From NCBI RefSeq assembly GCF_000002995.4, contig NW_025062479.1, positions 8,609,721 through 8,673,720 of the forward strand: 64,000 nucleotides of DNA. The letters are read 5' to 3'. The notes under the pieces were generated by a model, which worked only from the letters and a program-made list of their open reading frames with translations, had not been told where the DNA came from and made no database searches. Shown here piece after piece: positions 39,801 to 49,581 of the stretch. This DNA comes from Brugia malayi (taxonomy: Eukaryota > Nematoda > Chromadorea > Rhabditida > Onchocercidae). Position numbers and translations under genes: made by a program. The first letter of the stretch is position 1. Each line of letters starts with the position of its first letter.

Positions 39801-42800
39801 GCTTTGCGTTACTACAAGCAGTATACTGCACAGATTGAGGTTTGAAATTGAGAATTGGTTTGATGACGAAGTTAACAAATGATAACTAGGCCATATATTG
39901 CTATTCAAGATCATATCATTACTTACGCATCTACTCACGTATTCTTGTCGATGCACAAAGTGTTTTTTTATTTCCTTTATTTTTTTTTCTTGTTTCTTGC
40001 TAATCTTTACAATTTCAAATTTATTTGAATGTTTTAGAGGTATCCGGGGTAATACTTTCTCGAAACGTTAAATGTTTTATTCAGTGATGTAGAACGCATA
40101 ACCAATGAAGAATAAATCAAATGCCATATAAATGAGTGTTAGATGAACAGTGAAAAACCTTCCTAAAATCATAATTTATTTATATAGTAATAATAGTGTA
40201 GCTGTAGATAACATTTCGAAATTACATTTCATCATCGTAGGGAAAAAAAGTTTTGATGACTTCTAATTTCGTGATTGAATGAAATGAAATGTGAAAATAA
40301 TTATCTCATTGTTTGTGACAATAAAGATTTGTGACAATATTTGTGACAATAAAGATTTAATATGATTGAATTATTGGCAACAAAATTATAGTTTTACTTC
40401 TATATTCGAAAGCTTAAAAATAAAAAATATTTTAGATAGTTCGTAGCGATCGTAAAATGGAACGAGTAATATTCCCAATTCATGCTATTTGTGAATATCT
40501 TACACCAGAATCGAAGTTAAATATTTTGCTAGAAACCGAGCAGGATGCTCAAGGATCCAAGGCTATTTATGAATTATTTGTTTTTCATGTTATCTTAGTA
40601 TTTCTTATTGGAATTGTAATTGTAAATAAATACCGTAAAGTAAATGCCAAAATAAGCTGCATTAAGTAACTTTATTCCAGAATGATAATGTATTTTTTAG
40701 GTAACAGAATTTTTCAGTCAATGGCCAGAACTTTTCGAAGAGATGAAGTGGCAAAAAAAACTTCAAGGTAGTGTGATAAAGTTCCCGATACATATTTGAA
40801 CAAACGCATGTCTATTATTGGATCTGGCTAGTAATTTCAGATCGGAAGTACTTCAGTAATTGCACAAAACGACTGATACTATGGACTCGGATATCATTCT
40901 TTTTTGCTATTCTTATCAATATAATTATTGCAATATTTTATCCTTTTTCAGGAAGTAATAGACAAGGTATAATTTATTACATTCATGTAATCTTTTCAAT
41001 CGTCTTTTTTTAAATTTTTTTGTAAAGATTTTAATTGCTTGTTTTAAAATTGATGATCAAATTTTTGAAGGCATTAAAGCTTGCATATTCATTCATTCAT
41101 TGGTTCATTCCCTTGATGAATCGGTTGAAATTAAATTAGTGTTAAGAAATGATTTAATCTTAACCAAACTTCAGTATTATTTCTAGAATTTCATAAGAAA
41201 TGAAAGGTATTCCATAAATTCACTTTCTAAATTTTGCTTAAAATTTTGTCGTTTTTGTTTAAATTTTTTTTTAAATTTATTGAGATCGCCACATTCTATG
41301 ACCTTGCCACTTTAGAGAAATGAACGAAACACTTCGTTTATTACTTTTTTTTACATAAACAATTTTTTGTTTCCAGAATTAATATCTCCGAGTAATCCAT
41401 TCCTGTATATATTCCCTACGGTATCATTATTATTTTTGCGAATGCAGTGGAGTGAAAAGTAAGCATTAAATATTTGAACATGTTCAGGAAAGTATTTATT
41501 GTAAAACCTTAAGTTTTATTGTGCAAATTTGCGGAATTAAAAAATATTGGTAAAAACAAAATTTTTCATAAAAACAATTTGATTTTAATTTAGCTATAAA
41601 AATGATAAACATTTATAGAGCTTTGCTTGGAAGAACCAATGAGATTTATTGGGCGTTTGCTGCCATTATGTCAAGTTTTACAATTTTATTTATTACGGTA
41701 ATTGGAGTAGTGTTGACGTTGCGTGTTGTTGGTTTACTTCAGGTTGGTTAATACTGGATTTCTCTTGAAGTTTTGAACACTTTAAGATTATTTTCTAAAA
41801 TCGATATAGCGCACTTAGTAAGATTATGAAATTGTACTTAGAATTTTTACATAATTTCCTGAAACAGGGCAAAGATTCTCCTATTCGTTCAACTAGATTT
41901 CATAGCGCTTGTTTCTAATTAATTGGGTAGAAATTCTTGCAATTTAATTGAGAATTGATTAAAGTATTCAATTTTTCCAATTACATATTTTCTATATTGA
42001 AAATGGATTAATTTTATAATCTATACAAGATTATAAAATTAATCAAAATAAAATAAAATTAATCCATCATTTTTCATAATTCCCATTTAAAGTGTATTTA
42101 TCGTTTTCAAATTCAAGAAAAATAAGAAAAGTGAAGTGTAGAAAAAAAATTATCAGAATAAAATGAAAAGCAAATTTCAGTTGATTAATAAAGGAGTCCA
42201 TATAGTGAGCTATATAGGAAATCGTGGTTTAATTGATAAAACATGGCCTGAGCGACTTCAAGATAATGGTATTTGGTACCACCTGGCATATTTGCTGATA
42301 TGTATTCAAGGCCTCATTGTGCATCCGCTTTTTTATGCTTTACTTGTAAGTGTTTTTTAATTTCTTATATTTTCAGTGCTCAGTCATTCTAGTTTTTTAT
42401 ATAAATCTACACAAATTCATCTCTTTTTCTGTATTTTGAAATAATGACTTAATTTCAGTTTTGAAAAACAAAAGCTATCTCAATTTCTTACTCATTTTTA
42501 ATTTAAGTTACTTTCCAAATTGTTGGAAACATCCTTTCGAAAGTTACAAACCTAACTTTTTCAGCTGTTTGATATTGTGGCAAGTGAAGAGACTTTGCGA
42601 AATGTAATTCGATCTGTAACACGAAACTGGCGATCAGTTATAATGACTGGTTTACTAGCCGTCATACTTGTTTATCTATTTTCAATCATTGGATATTTGT
42701 ATTTTCAGAAAGGTACCATTTTACTGATCACAGGTAACAATAATTTCGACGAAACAATAATAAGAGAATGAATAAACCTTTGTATTTTTTACATTTAACT

Positions 42801-44611
42801 TTTTCAGATTTTCAATTGGAAGTTGATAGATTGGATGATAATGAAAACGATAATATTGCCTATGAAAATTTTCCTTCCATGCAGTGTATTCGTCCGTCGT
42901 CCTTCATTTTCAGGCACTATATCAATGAAAACAAGTGCTTAGCGGAAAACTTAGCGACTAATCAGCCTATTGACGATAGTGAGTCCATACCTTTTGATAT
43001 TATCATTTAATTTACAGTTACTTTACCCATGAAAAAATGCTTTCAAGACTTCCTTTCTATCGAAATTTTATATTCACTATAATTCCTATTTTAAAGATAT
43101 AGCTTTTGCCAATATATTTCAAAATTATGAAATTTATTAATACTGAAAATAAACAGACTTATTACTGAATTGAGTTTTACTGACTTTTTCAGAAGAGGAA
43201 TTAAAAGTTTGGTCATGTCAAACCTTGCGTATGTGTATCCTAACAACATTAAATTGGGGTCTTCGGAACGGAGGCGGTATTGGCGACGTACTTCGGAATG
43301 TAGCACCAAATGTATGTTTGATACATACTCTAAACATTGAAGTACTTTTAAATGAAACGGATCGCATTATGCAAGTCTTAAGGTATAAAAGTCGTCATCA
43401 TATTTATAACGCGAATAGTAATAACTAGATAATGCAACTAGTTATTGGATGTAGTGACCACAGTACTTTCATTGTCATACCTAGGCTCAAGGCTAGAACC
43501 TAAACGACAAAATACACGATGCAATAATGAGACATGTAATAGATCCTTCAAATGGCTTATTTTAACCATTTCCAAATTTCAAAAAATTTAGATTTGGTTT
43601 ATATTGCAAGTAGCACTGCTTATAGGAACCATTTCAGTTTATATTTTTGTTGTTTTGATATTAAGTTATGCGAGTTGTTAGTAGAGAGAGTAGTAGAAGA
43701 AACAATTGAAATTTTCTACATCAAAAAAAGCAAGAGATAAAAGGAATTAAAAATTACCTATCAAGGAAGAATCATTTTTATCTCGGATCGTTTATGATTT
43801 GACATTCTTTATCGTAATTATTATTATCGTGCTGAATTTGGTATTTGGTGTTATCATCGATACATTTGGTGATTTGAGAGCCGAAAGAAATGAAAAAGTT
43901 AACCAATTAAGAAATAATTGTTTCATTTGTGGTCTTGGAAGAGAAAGGTTTATTTTCATCATTCCATGAGATTTAAACATCTTTTCTTGTTTCCCATAAT
44001 AATTTAAAATTTGTAGCTAGAAAACAAACGGAAAGTTGAAAGAAAGGAACAAATAAAAGGAAGATAGGTTCATCATAAGTTCAAATAACGGGATCATTTC
44101 TTTATACTTCTAGTATCATTCAAATTAATCCAGGTTTGACAATAAAATTATAACTTTCGAGGAGCACCGAAAAAACGAGCACAATCTTTATCATTATCTA
44201 TATTTTATTGTATGGTTACAAATAAAGGATGAGACAGAATTCACCGGTCCCGAAAGCTATGTTGCAAATTGTATTAAGGTAAATTTTTGAACGGTAATAT
44301 TTAAATCCTTAATTGTTCCGAGATCTTTCTACCTTGATTTTCTCGTAGTAACTTTTTTTTTTTTATTTATGTTTATGTAATGTATTCCAATTCGAAGATA
44401 TCATATTATTTAGGATCATAGAAGTGATTGGTTTCCTCGAATGCAAGCAATGTCATTAGCTGAGGATAATCAAGAAGCGGAGCAGAAGGATGACATTAAT
44501 GAGATTTTTGATTCACTGAATAGATTGTTGAACACTGTAGAAGAACAAGGACGACAGCTTGAAGAATTGAAACAGGTGATGAATGTTTCACGAAAGATCA
44601 CGGAACGTTAA
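18862..44611 (+). CDS. itr-1: Inositol 1,4,5-trisphosphate receptor, ER calcium-release channel
   Basis: About 64 coding exons join in phase across 25.7 kb to roughly 2,830 residues, full length for the family. The protein opens as a tetramer in the ER membrane when IP3 and calcium bind. Order: N-terminal beta-trefoil (18862-20516), second beta-trefoil and armadillo IP3-binding core (20667-24393), RIH/RIH-associated helical region (24639-39839), six membrane helices with pore motif GGGIGD (40841-43947), and a linker with a C-x-x-C...H zinc site and C-terminal coiled coil (43766-44611). Almost every boundary is fixed by phase and by family conservation. Two points are uncertain: a possible tiny exon between 36877 and 37344, and the exact start of the exon ending at 37530. 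Translation starts at 18862 or the ATG at 18910. The largest introns (31425-32192, 34321-35460) show no other gene. The nearest alternative, the ryanodine receptor, is excluded by length and pore sequence. Confidence 0.97.
20186..20218 (+). other. itr-1: 33-nt microexon of itr-1 ([11 protein letters not shown])
   Basis: Flanked by CTGTAG and GTTAG, this piece is in phase 0 on both sides, between the exon ending YGGTIQ and the exon starting LLHVKSDK. Vertebrate receptors run directly from IQ to LL here, so this is an 11-residue insertion in the first beta-trefoil. Its size and symmetric phase suit a cassette exon. Confidence 0.6.
21375..24393 (+). other. itr-1: IP3-binding core exons of itr-1
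   Basis: Exons 21375-21527, 21629-21782, 21975-22084, 22387-22496, 22611-22799, 22958-23099, 23595-23734 and 24190-24393. Compared with rat IP3R1, the contact residues Arg265, Thr267 and Arg269 are kept in [10 protein letters not shown], but Thr266 is Leu and Gly268 is Asn. Arg504, Lys508 and Arg511 are kept in [11 protein letters not shown]. Tyr567, Arg568 and Lys569 are kept in GYRKNQEY. The pocket therefore looks functional. Confidence 0.9.
27372..27437 (+). repeat. itr-1: Perfect 26-bp inverted repeat close to an itr-1 3' splice site
   Basis: Arms 27372-27397 and 27412-27437 are exact reverse complements separated by 14 bases. The right arm ends 14 bases before the acceptor of the exon starting at 27452. 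In the pre-mRNA this would form a very stable hairpin where the branch point and polypyrimidine tract should be. Confidence 0.9.
30269..30518 (+). repeat. itr-1: Parent copy of a recent exon duplication in itr-1
   Basis: This 250-base unit runs from intron sequence through most of the functional exon 30324-30524 ([14 protein letters not shown]...). A near-identical copy lies at 30885-31138. The parent is in the correct order and phase relative to the exons at 29878-30027 and 30718-30857. Confidence 0.95.
30885..31138 (+). pseudogene. itr-1: Duplicated itr-1 exon copy inside the next intron, frame broken
   Basis: Against 30269-30518 I count three substitutions and one 4-base insertion (about 99% identity outside the insertion). 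The insertion creates an in-frame TGA at 31108-31110. The copy lies in the intron after the exon ending 30857, which ends in phase 2, whereas this exon needs phase 0. It therefore cannot be spliced in without shifting frame, and the parent donor lies outside the duplicated unit. It is probably a dead copy or an assembly duplicate. Confidence 0.85.
31139..31309 (+). other. Unexplained open stretch following the duplicated itr-1 exon
   Basis: Immediately after the duplicated unit a frame stays open through [18 protein letters not shown] and on to about 31245. It has no counterpart in the receptor family and no clean donor in phase. It may be a remnant of what the duplication landed in, or chance. 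Confidence 0.3.
39513..39620 (+). repeat. itr-1: Parent segment of a second, older exon duplication in itr-1
   Basis: The 3' two-thirds of the exon 39475-39591 ([19 protein letters not shown]...) and its donor side recur in degraded form at 39887-39995. Confidence 0.8.
39887..39995 (+). pseudogene. itr-1: Decayed copy of an itr-1 exon in a downstream intron
   Basis: The copy reads [17 protein letters not shown] before a one-base deletion shifts the frame. The donor GAG|GTATTT of the parent has become AAGTGTTTTT. Similarity continues a short way into the intron, so a DNA segment was copied. Divergence is far higher than for the 30885 copy, so this event is older. Confidence 0.8.
40313..40362 (+). 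repeat. Short tandem repeat of TTGTGACAATAAAGATT in an itr-1 intron
   Basis: The unit occurs about three times, one copy shortened, just before the exon at 40436. No function is apparent. Confidence 0.8.
40841..43947 (+). other. itr-1: Channel domain exons of itr-1 (six membrane helices and pore)
   Basis: Exons 40841-40966, 41377-41458, 41619-41742, 42181-42345, 42565-42712, 42808-42978, 43193-43311 and 43766-43947 carry S1 to S6 in order. The selectivity region reads GGGIGD (vertebrate GGGVGD). S6 reads [20 protein letters not shown]. The luminal loop before the pore is acidic and variable, as usual in this family. Confidence 0.92.
42006..42044 (+). repeat. Perfect 17-bp inverted repeat with 5-base loop in an itr-1 intron
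   Basis: Arms 42006-42022 and 42028-42044 are exact reverse complements, very AT-rich, in the intron before the exon at 42181. This could be a hairpin or a chance AT-rich palindrome. Confidence 0.85.
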
Positions 44612-46423
44612 AAATTATAACAGAAATACTGTTATGAATATGATACTTTAAAATGTTTTGAATGCATGTTACGATTTCATGTGGGAATCGTTTTATAAAG
44701 TTTCCTTTCGTTGCTTCGTTGATAAAAGTACGACGATATTGCATTATGACAAGTGTATTTATTTTTTAATCTCAATAGCAACGACATTTTTTACTGCAAA
44801 AGTTATCAACCAGAAAAAAAAAAATGAAATGCTAGGAGTTAAAGTTTTCGGAATAAAAACTTGAGACTTACATTTGAAAGGAACTATCTCAAAATCTCAA
44901 AAACTTGAGATTTGATATTTGTCTTATATGACTGATGTTGTCTTAATTATGTTTATTTTTCAATACAAAAGTAAAGTTCTACCTCATCTAAATCCTCTTC
45001 GAGATTATCTTTTTCATGGTGATAAACTCATTAATGTTTATTTATTAAAAAGAAAAAAATTTCACCTTAACATGCTTAAAATTGCAGCTGCTGTACAAGC
45101 AAAATGCTTTACAATTGGTAACGCCACTATTACTCAATAAATGAACAAGTATTTATGAGATTAAAAATTTTCGAGTATATACAGGTGATTATGTTTTCCG
45201 AAACATTCATTTGCCAGCTGTGATATTTTCTTGTTCATCTGCCTTTTTTTTTTCCTTTGCAACATCATTGTTTGAATCTCTTTTATTGCTTAAATTATTC
45301 ATAGTTCAGTACATCTTCATTATATTACGATAAATAAACTTCACGTTGCTTATCAAGTACTTATTAATTGATGGACGATTTATGGCACGGTATCCGTATA
45401 AGCAATTAATTAATGGCTATACAATCAATTGATTCAGGGGAATTAGTTTCATCGAGAATTATGAGAAATTATTAGCCGTAGCAAAAATTTACGATTTGTT
45501 TACGATTTACGTTTCCATATATAATTCTTTGTGCCATCTCAGTAATGCTAAGTAATGAGGATTGCATATGGGATATATTCGTTTGTTCTATTCTCTTCCT
45601 TTCGTCTACAAACTATTTCCCGTTTTAATATATGCATTTCCAAGATTCTTTTCTTTTTAGGATTACATATAAAATAAACACAGAAATGTCATGTACTGCT
45701 TAGATAATTCGGATAGTAAGTGGTCGGATACTGTTACGAATATTGCATAGTCGAAGTTGAAGTAATTGAATTCTAAGTAAACGTGTACATCAGTAACAAA
45801 TATATAAATATGTGGAGGATTTCCTCCATGAAACGATTCAGTTTACAGCAAGAAATACGAGTTATTTTGAATTCATAAAAATGTTACTTTTGGTACTGCT
45901 ATAAAAACAAAGCATAACGGTGTTGTTCGTCACAAATGTTAGCGAAATTCCTTTTTTTTGTTATTTACCAGATACTATTACGAATGAATTTTGCACAACT
46001 AAAGTGATTGGATTTTATGTATTTGTCATGTGTGACTTTTCTTTTTTGCTAAATTGGAATCGCAAATTAAGTCATCAGCCTTGGCATTGTGTACTCTGAC
46101 TTTTGTTGCAGCTATGTTCCTTATAGTCTCTGTTGCTCTCTCAGATTTAGTTCAACATGAGAGGCGAGCAGTGATGACATTTGATATATTCTTAACTGGC
46201 AGGAAGGGAGATTTTTTTCTACTTGTTGATAACAAGGTGTTGTGATTACACATATAATATGAATGAAGTAGAGTAGCAAGTTTGACATTTTAACTTTCAA
46301 CCGATTCTGCTATGGTTGAAGTGGTTAGGAATTCCAGGATTGTCTTTTGATCGTGAAGTAAATTGGAGCCTATTTGTAGTTCTTCTTGGTTTAAAGCATA
46401 ATAGTTTTTGTGTTGAATAACGA
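44612..46423. other. Intergenic between itr-1 and the arginine-kinase-like gene
   Basis: This holds the itr-1 3' UTR; a possible AATAAA lies near 44851. A frame at 46054-46245 starts with a hydrophobic helix (ALCTLTFVAAMFLIVSVAL) followed by charged residues, faintly recalling the N-terminal segment of nematode cuticle collagens. No Gly-X-Y repeats follow and its only start is a TTG codon, so I do not call a gene. Confidence 0.5.
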
Positions 46424-49400
46424 TGTCACTGCCTGGGACATTCAAGAAACTTTTCGCTGTAGCTGGCGGAGCAACAGCAGCTTTTTTAGCTGTGACATAT
46501 GTAAGTCGATTATTGCACTTTAATTGAAAAAAAGTGTTGAGCGTTATGAAGACTTTTCACAAAAACTTCCTCTTTACAGGTACAGCCACCAGTGAATTGC
46601 TTAAGTGTGTATTTTACTCATATGAAATATTCGTTACTGTTGTTTCTGAGCATACAATAACTCTCCTCTACACATTCATTTATGTTCATTTTCAGTATAC
46701 TACACATTGCTAATCTATATCAGGTTTATACTTTTTTTTTAGACTGGGGAGCTTTACAAAATGAATTACCAGATTGATGAGACAGATGTCTTTGCTATTC
46801 AGAGGGTCAATGCAGCTTACGCAGAACTTCAAAAGGTATTTATAATGTTTGTTTTTTACACATTCTGGAACGGTGATCATTTTACAAGAAAAAAAAAAAA
46901 CATTTATTGACTTAATATGGACTGTCAAATGCAGTTTGATGAAAAATGCTATTGTTTTAATACTCATACAGGTAATTATAATCTTTAGGATCCGAGGATA
47001 GTTTTCCATTAATTTTTAAAGTTTCTAATACTGCTTAAAGTGGACTTTTAGGATAGGAATTGTAATTCGCTGCTAAAGAAATACCTGACACCTACAATTC
47101 TAAAAAAATTGGAAAATAAAAAGACGAAACTGGGTGTTTCGCTTTACGACATAATTCGTTCTGGTATGTTTCCTTATATTTTTTTAACTGCGAACAAACC
47201 ATCTATTTTCCTTTTCGATAATAGCAGCTCTTTGTATTTACACTTCAAACTGTGAAGTGATGCATGTCTCATCGTTCTTTAGGTTTGCACAACCATGGCT
47301 TGGCGATTGGTGTTTATGCAGCGGATCCTGAATCTTACCAGAAATTCGCTGTTCTCTTCGATAAAATTCTAGAAGATTACCATGCATTCAAACCAGGAGA
47401 TAAACAACCGGCAGTTGATTTTGGCGAAGAAAGATTGGGCGAACTCTCACTTCTTGATCCTGCTGGGAAATATGTTAAGTCAGTAAGGTTAGTTTTCTTT
47501 TCCGATTTCGTAACTGAGAAATGATTCCAAAAACTAATCGAACTCTTTTTTATGCTTTTGTCTCTCAAGGTTTCACACAAATCTGAAATATTTCTATTTA
47601 AACATTCTGTAATTTTTGAAATTTGGTTTTAATCGGAAGTGTAGCACATTTAAAGAAAGGGATGAAAAATTTTTTTAAAGGATTCGTTGTGCTCGTTCCA
47701 TTGCTGGTTATCCGTTCAACCCACTTTTGAGTGCAGATGATTATATAATTTTAGAACAGAAGGTTGGTTCCACTTCTGGATTTTTTATTTCTAGCCCTAA
47801 CCCAGAAGTATGTGATCGACTGTCTTGTTCATGAAGTTTTTGGTTGCTTCATTGTTCATAGGTTTAAGGTGAAAAATGCATTGCTGCAAATCGAAGAACC
47901 TGAACTACGTGGGATCTATTATTCACTGGATGGAATACCGAAAAAAACGAAGGATCATCTTTACAGTAAACAGCTCCTATTTAACAACAATAATTCTTTA
48001 TTGAAACATGCCAATGCCTATAATGCTTGGCCAGAGGTACTGATTTCATTTTTTATTGTTGTCTAAAGCACTATTTACTTTTTGAAATGTCTTATAGGAA
48101 GTGATGTCTTGTCTTTTTTGTCATTAGTGCAGTAAAATCATTTAGTGTGGGGCGTGTGTCGTAATAACACAACTCAGGTCGAATTCAATTATGTTGAAAT
48201 ACTTTAACGGTGTCACCATTTGTTTTAATTAATCAATGGTTAGGTTTCTACTAAATTCTGAAATAGAATATATGTGTTTTATTTCTTTCTTATTTGTTTT
48301 AGGGACGTGGAATCTTCTACAACAGCGATAAATCTTTTTTGGTTTGGGTTAACGAAGAAGACCATGTTAGTATGATTTCTGTTGAAGAAGGAAGTGATAT
48401 TGGCAAGGCTTTTGCTCGTTTAATACGAGGTTTGAAGGTGATTTTAATTTTCTAGAAAGGAAAGGGAAAGTGGAGAAGTTCAATTTAAAGTAGTATAATT
48501 CACATTGCCAATATTTTTTTTATAAAATTCTAGAAGTTGGTTTGAGTGGTAATTATTTGAGTGGTAATTTCATTCAACTGAGAGTAATTATAAGTGCATG
48601 GTGACTAGGAGAGTATAGTCTTTAATATCTGTTGATATTTATAATTGCTGAAAGAACCTCTCACTGCAAAAATTAAAGAGAGATTAATCGTTTACCGTCT
48701 TCTCGAAAATTTGAAGCATTTGCAAATGTTCATGTGAGTGTAAATAATTTCAAGGCATTGGAACAAAAGCTAACATTCGCTGAAGATAATCGACTTGGCT
48801 GGTTAACATCAAATCCTAGCAATCTTGGTTCTGCAGTTAGTGCTTCAGTACAAATATGTTTGCCGAAATTGAGCAAAAAATCCGACTTAATGGTAAATTT
48901 CTACTTTTCTTGTATACGAGGCAATTCGCTTTTTCTTGCGATTTTGCGCTGGAAATTTTGCAGTTGCAAACCAAATGCTTTCTTCCAGTTTGCCGGATTT
49001 CTTAATAACCACTTTTAAGTCTTGAATGAGGATAAAATTAAAGTGGTTTCACAATCTTAATTCTCAACTACGTTGTTATTGTTTGAGGCTTGATGGAAAT
49101 AACTCTTGGAGTTTTTATTTCATGTATAAAGTAAAAATATGGAATCCATTTTCAATTCTTCTGTTGTAGGAAATATGTGAAAAGCTGAATTTGCGCGTTG
49201 TTTCAGTAGACATTACTTCGTCTGAAGTGCCGAATAAATACTATCTTATATCAAACAAGGTCTTTTTTTCACTTTACTATCTTTGTGAAATACACATTCT
49301 TTATTCTCTTTATTTCTCAATGCCGGAAGTTGTTCGTTTTACTACTGAAGCAGCTTTAAACGACCGGTAGTGCCGTTGGACATTCATTTCAGGACCAACT

Positions 49401-49581
49401 ATGTAATAGATAAACATAGTATGTCGAAACATTTAATGAGCTAAGCAGAATGTATTGTTTTCTTAAATGTTTTTTGTTGCAGTAAAAATTTTAGAAAACC
49501 CTTGGAGTAACGCAGTATGAAGCAGTTAAACAAATGTACGATGGTATAAAAGAATTGATTCGAATGGAGGAGCATTCATAA
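46424..49581 (+). CDS. Arginine-kinase family protein, N-terminally anchored, probably catalytically inactive
   Basis: Ten exons join in phase: 46424-46501, 46743-46835, 47052-47163, 47283-47487, 47681-47762, 47869-48036, 48303-48437, 48755-48892, 49170-49259 and 49495-49581, giving 395 residues. Active enzymes transfer phosphate between ATP and arginine. Residues 8-26 are hydrophobic (LFAVAGGATAAFLAVTY), suggesting a membrane anchor or mitochondrial presequence absent from ordinary arginine kinases. The guanidino-kinase fold follows: GVYAADPESY, RIRCARSIAGYPFNP (163-177), GRGIFYN and VNEEDH (262-267). Compared with Limulus arginine kinase, Arg124, Arg126 and Glu225 are kept (Arg163, Arg165, Glu265), but Arg229 is Ser269, reactive Cys271 is Asn311, Arg280 is Ser320, and the RGTRGEHTE loop with Arg309 has become VSVDITSSE. 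Family membership is certain. Loss of catalysis is inferred from these changes. No frameshift or stop suggests a pseudogene. Confidence 0.93.

Noticed and set aside
44919..45140. 73-codon frame just after itr-1
   Set aside because: Lies in the expected 3' UTR, AT-driven, with no recognised family or splice partner.
46054..46245. Hydrophobic frame resembling a cuticle-collagen N-terminal segment
   Set aside because: Opens only from TTG, has no Gly-X-Y repeats, and no downstream exon joins it.
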